From Gordonia sp. KTR9 (GTDB lineage Bacteria; Actinomycetota; Actinomycetes; Mycobacteriales; Mycobacteriaceae), in contig NC_018581.1 in assembly GCF_000143885.2 (NCBI RefSeq), forward strand, positions 1,054,001 through 1,118,000: DNA of 64,000 nucleotides, in the 5' to 3' direction. The notes beneath the pieces are model-generated. The model was not told the DNA's origin. It saw only the letters and a list, made by a program, of their open reading frames with translations, and did not search any database. Shown here in pieces: positions 1 to 12,300 of the stretch (its first letter is position 1; each line of letters begins with the position of its first letter). The position numbers and the translations under genes were made by a program.

Positions 1-1
1 C

Positions 2-76
2 TGCTTGGTGCGCGTCGGATTCGGCAGACTGGCCGTGTCGAGTCACTTCCGGGTCGTACTGACGAGGAACGTCTGA
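2..76 (+). CDS. C-terminal end of an unidentified upstream gene (partial)
   Basis: The first bases hold an open frame of 24 codons ending in TGA at 74-76. Nearly every codon ends in G or C, as in the real genes of this window, while the other two frames look poorer. The peptide ends in a short basic and hydrophobic tail (HFRVVLTRNV). It is too short to assign to a family. About 225 bp separate it from the synthetase start, so it may or may not belong to the same transcript. This is inference from codon bias only. Confidence 0.4.
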   Translation, partial: CLVRVGFGRLAVSSHFRVVLTRNV

Positions 77-302
77 CAATCGGTGGCGGGCCAACGAATC
101 GCCGACGGATCCCACGGTCGGCGAAGATGTGATCAGAGGACGGAACATGACGAGTGAGGCGAGGCGTTGAGTTGTATCGCGCCGTTGTTTCCGCCTCGTC
201 GCACTCGTATGTCGTTTTGTCGAGGACCGGGGGGATCAGACGGTCGGCCCGGGCCGTGAGCCCGGGTCTTTCCGGCCGTAGGTGCGAACGCCGGGACGTC
301 GC

Positions 303-3300
303 ATGAACAACTCGCCCGATCCCGAGACGGCGGCACCGAACTCTCCGCGGCCCTTCGCGCTCAGCGCCGCCCAGCGATCGCTGTGGTTCACCCAGCAGGC
401 GGCGCTCGATGTGCCGATCAACGTCGCCCAGTACGTCGAGATCGACGGTCCCATCGACGCCGACTTGTTCGTGCGCGCGACCAGCGAGGTGGTGCAGCGC
501 GCGCAATTCACCCAGCTCCGGTTCGTCGACACCGACGACGGTCTGGTCGGCGTGTACGACCCCGGCCTGCATTACTGGGCGGACATCATCGATCTCCGTG
601 ACCGACCGGATCCGCGTGCCGTCGCCGAGGAGATGATGGCGCAGGACTATTCGCGTCCGCTCGATCCGCGCGTGGACCGGACTGCGCGCGGGTGCCTGTT
701 CCGGCTGTCCGACGACAAGTCGCTGGTCTACAACCGGGGCCATCACCTGCTCTCGGACGGTATGGGCGGCAAGGACCGGATGGTCGAGGCCCTGGCGGCC
801 TATCACGCGGCGGTGACCGGCGAGCCCGCTCCGCCGCAGAAGCCGGTCGATCTGGATCTGCCGGCCCGGGCCGACGCCGAGTATCGCGAGTCGAAGCGTT
901 TCGGCACCGACCGCGCGTACTGGCGGGAGAACATGGCGGGCGTCGGCATCGCCGCGACGCTGGCGCACCGTCCGGGGCGTCCGACCGCGGTGGCCCGACG
1001 CGTCGCGTCCGCGGTGCCGCCCGCCACCATGGCGAGGCTGCGGGAGGCCGCACACCATGGTTCGACGATGTTGCCGAACGTGCTCGTCGCCGCTTTCGCC
1101 GCCTACCTCGGCCGGGCGGCCGCACGGGGCGACGAGGTCATCTTCCAGTTCCCGGTCGCCGCGCGGACGACTGCGGCGCTGCGGGCCACACCTCTGCCGG
1201 TGGCCAACATCGTGCCGCTGCGGACCGGGGTCACCGGAGCGGGCACGGTCGCCGACGCGCTACAGACCACCCAGGCCGCACTCATGGGTGCGCTGCGGCA
1301 TCAGCGTTACCGTGGCGAGGACATCTGGGCCGACGTCGCCGGCGACGAGGCCTCCGGGGCGACGCCGCGGACGGCGGCCCAGGAACGTTCTGGTCCGATG
1401 CTCAACCTGATGCTGTTCGAGCGCGAATTCCCTTGCGGGCAGGCGCGGGCCACGTTCCACATCCTGACCGTGGGCCCGGCCGACGATCTGACGATCAACA
1501 TCTACCCGGTACCCGGCGAGGACCAGGACTCCTCGCTGATGATCGGCGTCGAGGCGAATCCCAACCGGTACGACGACGCCGAGGTCGCCGAACACCACGC
1601 TCAATTCCTGTCGATGCTCGACACGTTCGCCGACGCATTCCTCCACGCCCCGGACACCCGGGTCGACGACCTCCCGCTGCGATTCCCCGACGACGGTTCG
1701 TACCGGGTGTCGTCGGAGGGCGAGGTACCCGATGAGGCCCCGGACACCGTCTGGGACGCCGTCTCCGACGTCGCTGCCCGTCGCCGGCACGAGCCTGCTG
1801 TCGAGTTCCCCGGAACGTCGTCGCCGGCGCCGCTCACCTTCGAGCAACTGCACGCTCGTGCGCGCCGACTCGGCGCACAGCTGCGCACCCTCGGTGCGCG
1901 TCCCGGGGCCACGGTCGCCATCGCCGTCGCGTCGGATGCGGACCGGCTGCTGGCCTGGTGGGCCGTCGCCGCCTCGGGGGCCGCTGCACTCCTGCTCGAT
2001 CCTGCTGCGCCGCAGTCGATCCCGGATGAGATCGGTGAATCCGCCGGCTCGGCGCTGGTGATCGGTGACGACGACGCCGACCCGCCGGTCGGTGTCCGCG
2101 CGGGCGACGTGCACACGCTCGCCGGACTGGCCGGCGTCGCGCCGGCGGCCGGAAACCCGGCGCCCCGTCCGGACGACACCGCGTGCTTCGTGGTCGGGGT
2201 GGCGGGAGTCGCCGCCATGACACAGCGGGCGGTTGCGGGGCTCATCGCCGACGGCGTATTCGCCTCGGCCGCATCCGACCCGAGCTATGGGCGACTCGCG
2301 TGCACGGCACCGAAGGCCTCCTGGGCGGCACATCTCGAGATCGTCGCGTGTGCCGCGCACGGGCTGCGACTCGTCGACCCGGACGCCGACCTGGCGACGC
2401 ACGGAATCGTCCCCTCCGCCATCCTCGCCGACGGAGTGCCGGGCAACGCGACGACCGTGCTGGTCGTCGACTCCGGCACCGCGCCTGCCCCGACCGTCCG
2501 GCACGCGTTCGGACGGGACCTGCGGAGCACCTACGGTCCGGGGGGCATGCTGGGGCCCTTCACCGCGACGGAACGCATCCGGCCGGATCAGCCGATCGAT
2601 CGGCCGTTGCCGAGTGGGCGGCCGCGGCCCGGGGTCGACGTCGCGATCCTCGACCACCGGCTTCGTCCCCTGCCCCCCGGGATCACCGGTGACGTCTACG
2701 TCGTGGGAAGCGGTGCGCCGCAGTACTTCGCCGGCGACCCGGCGCGTACCGCGACGATGATCGTCGCCTGTCCGTGGCAGCCCGGTCGGCGCATGGTGGC
2801 CACCGGGGACAAGGGCCACCGGGAACCAGGGACGGGTGACCTCGTCATCGATCACCGATCCGGCGATGTCGTCGAGATCGACGGCGTCCGCGTCGATCTC
2901 GCGCTCCTCGAGCGTGCTGCCACCGGGGTTCCCGGTGTCGCGGCGGCGACCGCGGCGGTACTCGACGACGGTGTCGGGATCGCGCTGCGCCTTGCGCAGA
3001 CCGAACCCGGCGTGACGGGGACAGCGGAAAGTCGCGACCCGCAACGGGTTCGGGCCGCGGTACGGCGCCGGGTCAATGCCGAGCTGCCGGCCGTGCAGTG
3101 GTTGCGCCGGGTGGCCATCCTGGATTCGGTGCGCCTCGACCGGAACGGCGTCGTCGATCGATCCGCCGCCGCCCCGCTGATCGCGGCGGTTCCGGAACCG
3201 CTTGTTGCGCAACGTCGTCCGTCGACACCGATCGAGATCGCCGTCGCCGACGCGGTGACGGACGTTCTCGGCGTACCCGATCCGTCGATGGACGACGAAC

Positions 3301-6300
3301 TCGTCCAGCTCGGCGCCACCTCGCTGGGGTTCATGCAGCTGGCGACGTACCTCGGCGACACGCTCCGGGTCGTCGTGAGCGTGCGCGATCTCGGTGATGT
3401 CACGACTCTCGCCGAACTCGCCGCGGTCCTCGAGGCCTCCGCGCCGCGCCGCATCGGACCGGGGGAGTCACCGGGAACCCCGGGAGCCGACGGCCACCGC
3501 CCGACCCGTGCGCAGCAGGAGATCTGGCTGCTCAACCGCGCCGACATGCACGCAACCGTCTATCACCTCCCGGTGCGCCTCGTTCTCGCCGAGAACATCG
3601 CGGCCGACGTCGTGCGGGCCGCCCTCGTCGATGTCGCGGCCCGGCACGAGGCGCTGCGGACGGTGTATCCCGACGCCGGCGGCGAGCCGGTCGCGGTCGT
3701 CCGCACGGTCGACGAAGCGCGTGCCGCCGCGCAGATCAGTGCGGCCACACTCGACGCCGCGGGCGTCGAACTCGCGGTCTCGGCCCCGTTCGACCTGACG
3801 GTGGATCTGCCCTGGCGCGCGATCGTCGACGAGACCGGCGGACGGACCGAGCTCGTCCTGGTCGCCCACCACATCGCGATCGACGAGTGGTCACTGCACA
3901 TCGTCGTCGATGACTTCGCGCACGCGCTGCGCGCCCGTCTCGACGGCGCGGAGCCGATATGGGCCGAGGACGCCGTGGGTTTCGGCGCCGTACTCGAGGC
4001 ACGGCCGCACGTGACCGATCCGGCGGCAGAAGTCCACTGGGCGAGGGTGATGCGTGAGGCCCCCGCCCGCATCGCGTTGCCCGAACCGGCACGGACGCTG
4101 CCGGTGGGGCTCACCTCCGGTCCGGCGACCATCCTGCGCCGCACCATCGGTCTCGCCGCCCGCGAGAGTGCCGCCACTCGCGCGCGGGACGCCGGGACGA
4201 CGCTGAACACCCTGCTGTGCGTGGCCCTCTCGGCCACCGTGGCGGAGTACACGGACTCCGACGATCTCGTGATGTCGGTGCCGGTGGCGGGGCGGTTCAC
4301 CACCGAGGAACTCCGTCCGGTGGGCATGTTCGTCGAGACCGTTCCGGTGCGGACCACCGGCGTGCGGCACAGCGGTGTCGCGGAGGCCCTCGCCCGCGTC
4401 GGAGCGGACCTCACCGCGGCGATCACGCACGCCGACGCGGCGCCGACCGGGCTCGCCGATGTCATCTTCGCCTACCACGCCTCCCGGCCGGATCTCCCCG
4501 GAGCGGCCGTCTTCGCCGATGTCGAGACGCTGCCGAGCGGGCAGGCACGAACCGCCCTGGAATTCACCGTCTTCGAAGAACCGGATGGCCTGTCGGTCGT
4601 GCTGACCGTCGCCGGCGGCCGAGTCGACACTGTCGTCGCCGAGCATCTGCTGGATCGTTTCGTCGAGACGGTCGTGGCGCTCGGCATCGCGCCGCCGGAG
4701 TCGGTCGTCGCCCGATGCGTGCCGGCCCCGGTCGATCGGGCGCGACCCGACCGGGCGGCCCGGCGGACCACACCCGTCGACCCGATCGACGCACTGCGGC
4801 GCCGGGCGGAGACCCGGCCGGAGGCCACGGCGGTGATCGCCGGTGACACGACCCTGACCTACCGGGAACTCCTCGACCGCGCCGAGACCGTCGCGAACAG
4901 GTTGCGCGAGAACGGTGTGCGGCCGGGGGATCGGGTGGCCCTGATCCTTCCGCGGAGTGCCGACACCGTGATCGCCATCGTCGCGGTGCTGATGGCCGAC
5001 GCGGTGTACGTGCCGATCGAACCCGGCGACCCACCGTCCCGGACCGAACTGATCGTGGCCGCCACCGCCCCCGCCGCGTTCATCGAGACCGGGGTCGAGG
5101 TCCGCCCGGCAGCGGAAGAGATGCGAGCACAACCGGTCCCGGGCGGGGCCTATGTGATCCACACCTCCGGGTCCACCGGCGCCCCGAAGGCCGTGATGGT
5201 GACCCGGACGAACCTGGCGGCGATGCTCGGCGCCGCGTTGGACACGATCGCGGCGACCGACCACGACGTGTGGAGCTGGGTCCACTCCTACGCGTTCGAC
5301 TTCTCGGTCTGGGAGATCCTGGGCCCGTTGGCCTCCGGCGGCTCCGTCGTCGTGCTGGAGCGCGAGACGGTCCTCGACCCACGGCTGCTGGGCGCGGCGA
5401 TGGACCGGTACGGGGTCACCGTCTGCTCACAGACCCCGACGGCGTTCGGCAACCTCATCGACCCGGCGGTGTCCGCCACCGTCCCGCACTCCCGACCGAC
5501 GGCGCTGCGGACCGTCGTCTTCGGCGGAGAACCGTTGTCGCCGGCCCTGTTACGGAACTGGGCGGCCGACCATCCCGAGGTCGCGCTGGTCAACATGTAC
5601 GGCATCACCGAGACGACCGTGCACCTGACGGCCACCGAGGTCGACGTCGACGACGATCGCAGCGACATCGGCGTTCCGCTCGACGGTGTCGCGATGACGA
5701 TCCTGGGCCGCGACCTCCGCCCGGTCCCGGTCGGCGCCGTCGGCGAACTGTACGTCAGCGGCGACCAGGTCACCCTCGGCTACCACAACGCACCGGGGAC
5801 CACCGCATCGCGATTCGTCGCGGATCCGAGTGGTACCGGACGACGGATGTACCGAACCGGAGACCGCGTGCGCGAGATCGCCGGTGGCCGCATGGTCTAT
5901 CTCGACCGCACCGACGACCAGGTCCAGATCCGCGGTCACCGCATCGAACTCGGCGAGATCGTGTCCGCGCTCCGTGACGTGCCCGGCGTCGGCGACGCGC
6001 GTGTGCTGGTGGATCCGGGGAACCGGAACGGTGACGAACGGCTTCTCGCGTTCGTCACCGAGGACGGTCTCGCCGACTTCGACGTCCTGGACGCACTGAA
6101 CGAGGAACAGATCCTCGGGTTCTGCGCGAACATCCTTCCCGGCCACATGGTTCCGGCCAGGGTCGCGATCGTCGACGGCTGGCCGATGACGCCGACCGGC
6201 AAGCTCGACCGCCGCCGCCTCACCGGCATGCTCCCCGAGGCCGCCGCGAGGTCGTCGCGGGCGCTGACGCCGGTCGAGCAGTCCATCGCGGACACCATGC

Positions 6301-9300
6301 GCGCGGTGATCGGGACCGATGCCGACGTCGCCGCGGACACCAACTTCTTTGCGGCCGGCGGCACCTCGCTGTCGGCGGCGCGGCTCGCGGCCGCCCTGGC
6401 CGGAGCAGGCAATCACGTCACCGTCGCCGACGTCTTCGCGCACCCGACGGTCGCCGCGCTCGCCGCGCACCTCGAGACCGCGGCGCAGACCGGCCGCGCC
6501 GTCGACGGTGTCCGCTCCGGTCTCGCCGCCTTCGTGACTCCGGTGGCCGGTGCGGATCTGCCGCTCACCCCCGAACAGATGGACCTGTGGCTCCGGTGGC
6601 GCACCCAACCGGACTTCACCGGTTACCTGATGCCGCTCGCGCTCCCGGTCGACGCACGCCCGGACGCTCTCCGCCGCGCCCTCGTCGGGATCGTGACGCG
6701 ACACGACGCGTTGTGCACCGTGTTCCCGGTCGGTGTCGACGGGCCGGTGCAGCACCGCCTCCGCGACGAGGACGTCCTCGATGTCCTGGAAGCCGAACTG
6801 GCGACGACGGTCCCGGTCGCGGACGACGAGTCGATGGCCGCGAGGCTGGGTGCACTGCACGCCCCGATCGACCTGGCCGCCGAGCTGCCCTGGCGGGTGC
6901 GCATCTGCGAGATGGCCGGCCAGACCCGGCTTCTCGTCGTCGCGCATCACATCGCGGTCGACGGTGAGTCGTTCCCGATCCTGTTCGCAGAGCTCGAGTC
7001 GGCACTGGCCGGGACACTCCCGGCCGCCGGCGGAGTCGATTACCGGGAGTACTCGGCGTGGCGGGCCGGGACATTGGCGGCGCGGCGGAACGAGCTCGTC
7101 GCGCACTGGGTCTCCGCGTTCGATCGTGCCGTCGAACCGCTGCGCCTGCCGGAGCTCGGCCCCGGGGCCACTCACCCGTCCTCCCCGGACCAGATGGTGG
7201 TGCACCGCGCGCTCCGGACCCTCGACCGCACCGAGACCGAGGTACTCGACGCGCTCGCCGTGACGAGACAGAGCACGCCCTTCATCGTCGTGCACACCGC
7301 GCTCTCGGCGGTTCTGGCGAGGCAGGGCGGCACCGACGTCGTCACGATCGGCACGGCACTGTCCGGGCGCATCGATCCGCAACTGCTCGACGTACCGGGA
7401 CTGTTCGCCCGTGCCGTTCCGCTGCACACCCCGATCGACCTCGACCTCCGGTTCGTCGACCTCCTGGCCGCGGTCACCGCGGTCGACCTCGGCGCGTTCG
7501 CGCACGCGGATCTCCCGCTCACCGAGATCACCGAGATCGCCGACCCCGAACGCGTCAAGGCGGGTACGCCGCTGTTCGAGGTCTCGTTCGGCAGCGTCCC
7601 GGACGAGCTCGTGGCGGTGAGCCCGTCGGGGTTCGAGGTCATCTCACCCGGGGTCATCTCGTCCGGGGACAGTGCTTCTGGCGGCATCCCCTTCGGTGGT
7701 GTCCCGCTGTTCGGGGTGGACGTGTCGATGTTCCGCCGCGACGGCGCACTCCATCTGACGATGGCGTGCACGGGTGCGGTGGCGAGCGCGGCGCGGCTGG
7801 ATGCGTTGTGCGACCTCGTGGTCGAGACGATCCGGCGCGGGGTGCGCGAGCCGCTCAGCCCGGTCGCCGAGTTGCTCGGCCCCGCCCGGTCGGCCCCGTC
7901 CCTGCCGGATCTCGACGCCCAGAACGTGTCTCGCGGTCCCGAGACGCTCGACGAGCTGCTGACCGCGGGACTCGTCGGTGATCCGGATGCGATCGCGATC
8001 GTCGATCGCCGCCATCGCGTCCTCGGATCCGGTTCCGCGCTCACCAACGCCGAGCTGGACCGCTTGGCGACGCTCGCCGCACGCGCGCTGATCGATTCGG
8101 GGATCGGCCCGGGTGACGTGGTGGTCGCACTGCTGCCTCGCTCGTCCTTCGGCGTCATCGCGACCACCGCGGTGGCCCGAGCGGGTGCGGCTTTCGTCAA
8201 CGTCGATCCCGCGGACCCCGCGGGGCGGCGGCAGATGATCATCGAGCGGTGCCGGCCCCGCGCGGTCCTCACCCTCGCGGCGACGGCAGAGTCGGTACCC
8301 GCGAGCGTGCCGGTTCTCGTGCTCGACGAGTTGCTCTCCGATGCAGTCGATTCCGGCACGAACGCCGCGGACACGGTACCGTTCGACACCGCCGAGCGGG
8401 TGCGGCCGCTGTCGGTGGACGACGTCGCCTACATCACCTTCACGTCGGGAACCACCGGACTGCCCAAGGGGGTCCAGGTGACCCATCGGGGTCTCTCCGA
8501 CTGGGCGCGGGACACCGTGGCCCGTCTCCGGCTCGACGAGTCGGACCGGGTGTTGCATACATACGCAACCGGATTCGATGCGCACCTGATGGGTCTCGTG
8601 CCGCCTCGGGTCGCCGGCGCGGCCATCGTCGTGTGCCCGCCCGACGTCATCGCAGCCGACGAGCTCGCCGAGTTCGTGGACGCCGAACGCGTGAGCGTCC
8701 TGCTGACCACGCCGTCGGTGCTCGCGACCCTGAGCCCGGACGAACTGCCCGGCGTCCGGCACGTGGCGGTCGGCGGTGAGGCGCTCGGCGCCGGGCTGGT
8801 CCGGGACTGGACGGTCGAGCACACGCTGAGCAACGAGTACGGCCCCACCGAGGCCACGGTCGCGGTGAGCAGCGCGCGATACGGGAGCGCGGCGAGCGGG
8901 CCGGTACACATCGGGGTGCCTCTGCAGGGCGTCGGCATGTACGTGCTCGATCATGCGCTGCGGCCGGTTCCCGATCACACGGTCGGCGAGCTCTACCTCG
9001 CCGGGAACTGCCTGGCGCGTGGGTATCTCGACGATCCGGCCGCCACGGCGCGCGGGTTCGTCGCCGATCCCCGCGTCGACGGCGGGCGGATGTACCGGAC
9101 CGGCGATCTCGTCCATCGCCGTCCCGACGGCACCTTCGTGATCCACGGCCGCACCGACGACCAGGTGAAGATCCGCGGCGTGCGTCTGGAACCGGGCGAG
9201 GTCGACGCGGCGTTGTCGGGGCTGCCCGGTGTCGCGACGTCGGTGACCGCGACGCGGACCAGCCCGTCGGGCGAGAAGATCCTGGTGTCGTGGGTGGTGG

Positions 9301-12300
9301 CCGAGGACGGTGCCCAGGTCGCGGACCTGCCACGGCAACTGGCACACCTGTTGCCGCGCAGCATGATACCAAGTGCGTTCGTGCCGGCGTCCGCGCTGCC
9401 GATCGGGCGTAACGGGAAGGTCGACGTGGCCGCGTTGCCCGATCCTGACTTCGCCGGCACCACAGGGAGTTCGACGGCCCGTGCGGGGCGTCCACCGTCG
9501 GGGGTCACCGAAAAACTGGTGTCCACGGTGTGGGCGGAGGTCCTCGGACGTCCCGTGCAGTCCCTGGACGCCGATTCCGACTTCTTCGCCGAGGGGGGCA
9601 CCTCGCTGTCGGCCACGCAGGTGACGTCGAGGCTGACCGCGGCGACCGGCGCGGACATCGGGGTCCGCGTGATCTTCGAGGCGCGCACGCTGTCCGGGGT
9701 CGCCCGGCGCGTCGACGATCTCCGCGACACCGCAGGGGGATCGGCGTCCGAGCCGGCGCCCGCGAGGTTGCCGGTGCCGGAGCTGTTGCCGCTGGCATAT
9801 CCGCAGCGACGCATGTGGATTCACCACCACTTCGACCCGCGTTCGACGGCCTACCACGTTCCCGTCGTGCTCCGGATCCGTGGCCGCGTCGACCTCGCCC
9901 GCCTGCGGAAGGCGGTCGACGAAGTGGTGGCGGCGCACGCCGTCCTGCGGACCGTCTATCCCAATTCGCCGTCGGGTCCGCGGCAACGCCGGATCGAGCA
10001 CCGGAGCCCGGTGCTGCGACATCGCCTCGTCGACGCCGAGGCGGGTCCCGAGGGGCTCCGCCGACAGATCGACGACTTCCTGCGCAGGCCCTTCGACCTC
10101 GAGTCCGAGTCGGGGTTCCGGGCCGCGGTCTTCGAACTCGACTCGGCGCAGGACCCGCACACGCACCTGGCGGCGGTGCTGCACCACATCGCGATCGACG
10201 GGTGGTCGATCCGGGTGCTGCTCACCGACCTCCTCCGCGCGTACGACGGCCAGCGGCTGTCGGTGCCCGCCGACGAGGCGTTCACGTACGCCGATTTCAC
10301 TCAATGGCAGATCGCACGGCTCGGCGATCCGTCCGATCCGCACAGCAGATACGCGCGGGAACTGCGGTTCTGGGCCTCGACTCTCGCCGATGCCCCCGGG
10401 CTCCTCCGGTTGCCGGGCAGCGTCGACCTCGACGGTGACGACCCCGATCTCCACGAGGCGGCACGAGGCGGCGCCACCGGGCGACTGTCGACCACCATCG
10501 TGGGGACCGACGCACTGCACCAGACCGCGAAGGCGTTGTCGGCGAGTATCTTCCAGGTCGCCCACGCCGCGCTCGCGACGGTGCTGGGGCAGTGGACCGG
10601 TGAGTGGGACCTGCTGATCGGTGTACCGGTGCACGGCCGGCTTGCGCCGGAGTGGGAGTCGGTGGTCGGCATGTTCGTGAACACCGTCGCACTGCGGACC
10701 GGCCTGCATCCGGACCTGACGATCCGCGAGGCCGTCGAGCGGGCGCGCGACGCCGCCCTCGCCGCCCAGCCCCACAGCGAGGTCCCCTACGAGGACGTCG
10801 CCCGCATTGTTCGTCCCGACGGTCGGGCCGCGGGGGATCCGCTGATCTCGGTGCTGCTGGTCAACCAGGACGTCGTGCCCCAGTCGTCGGGCGAGGTCGT
10901 GCTCGCCGGTCCGTCGTCGAATCATCCGGGAACCGGGGCGGATTCCGTGGTGGCCACCCTGATCCCGGAGTTCACGGCCACGGTCGACGCCAAGTTCGAC
11001 ATCGAGGTCGTCCTCGCCGAACGGGACGACGAGTTGCACATCACCGTCGTGCACTCCGCAGCCGTCCCGGCCGACGTCGCCCGCACCCTGCTCGACGACT
11101 TCCGCAGATTCGTGCTCGCCGCCGCCGGCGACGCCGAGCAACCGTTCCCGGGGGCCACCGGTCCGCTGACCGAAGCATCTGTGGCGCAACGGTTGCCGGA
11201 AATGTCGAACGTCGGCAGGTCGGTATCCGCGCCGTCGGTTCCGCCCTCGCGCGGAGCGTCCCCGACCTCGCTCGTCGTGGCGATCACCGAGGTGATGTCC
11301 GAGGTGCTGGAGGTGACGCCGGGGTCGGTGGGGGACACCGACGACTTCTTCACGCTCGGCGGGACCTCGCTGTCGGCCACCCGTGTGACCTCCGCTCTGG
11401 GGCGTCGTCTCGGGGTCCGCGTGCCCACCCGGTTGCTCTTCGAGAACCCCACCCCGGTCGCCCTCGCGCAGGCGGTGTCGGACCTCCCCGACGAGGAATC
11501 CGCCCGGGCTGCCTCGGCATCGGGGCCGACGGACGCGACGGTGTCGCACCGGACGGACACGGCCGTGCCCGAGACCGACCTCGGCGACCTGCCGCTCGCC
11601 CCGACGCAGCGTCGGATGTGGGTGGGCGCGCAGATGCTGGGCGCCGTGCCGATCTACGCGGTGCCCGTGGTGGTGCCCATCCCCGCCGGCACCGGTGAAC
11701 CCGCGGTGATCACCGCCGTCGAGACGCTCGTCGACCGCCATCCGGCGCTGCGCACCCGGTATCTCGCCACCCCGGACGGACCCCGTCAGCGGGTTCTCGG
11801 GGCATGGCGACCGCCCCTGCAGCGGGTGAGCACGACCGAGCTCGCGACCGCCGCGGGCATCGGGATGCTCGGGGAGCCCTTCGATCTCACCGGCGAGCCG
11901 CCGGTTCGGGTGTGGCTGGTCACCGGCGACGACCAGCTCACCCCGGTGGCGGTCGTGATGATCGCGCACCACATCGCGATGGACGGCGAGTCCGCCGCCA
12001 TCGTGCAGCGCGAGCTCGGACTCCTCCTCGCCGGCCTCGAACTCGGTCCGGCTCCGACCGGATTCGCGACGGTCGCCCGACAGATGGTGGCCGACGAAGA
12101 GCGGTCCCGGGCCGATCTGCTGGACTTCTGGCGTCGTGCACTCGAGGGGCACAGCGGGGAACTCGATCTCGCGCAGCGACGGCCCGCCGTTCGTGACCTC
12201 CGGACCTCGAACATCGAGTATCCGCTGGCCGGCGATGTCGGACAGGCGGTGTCGTCGGCTGCGCGGCGGGCGCACGCGAGCGAGTTCCACATCCTGCACG

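Noticed and set aside
236..532. Small minus-strand gene at the synthetase start
   Set aside because: It overlaps the first condensation domain antisense and has no family features.
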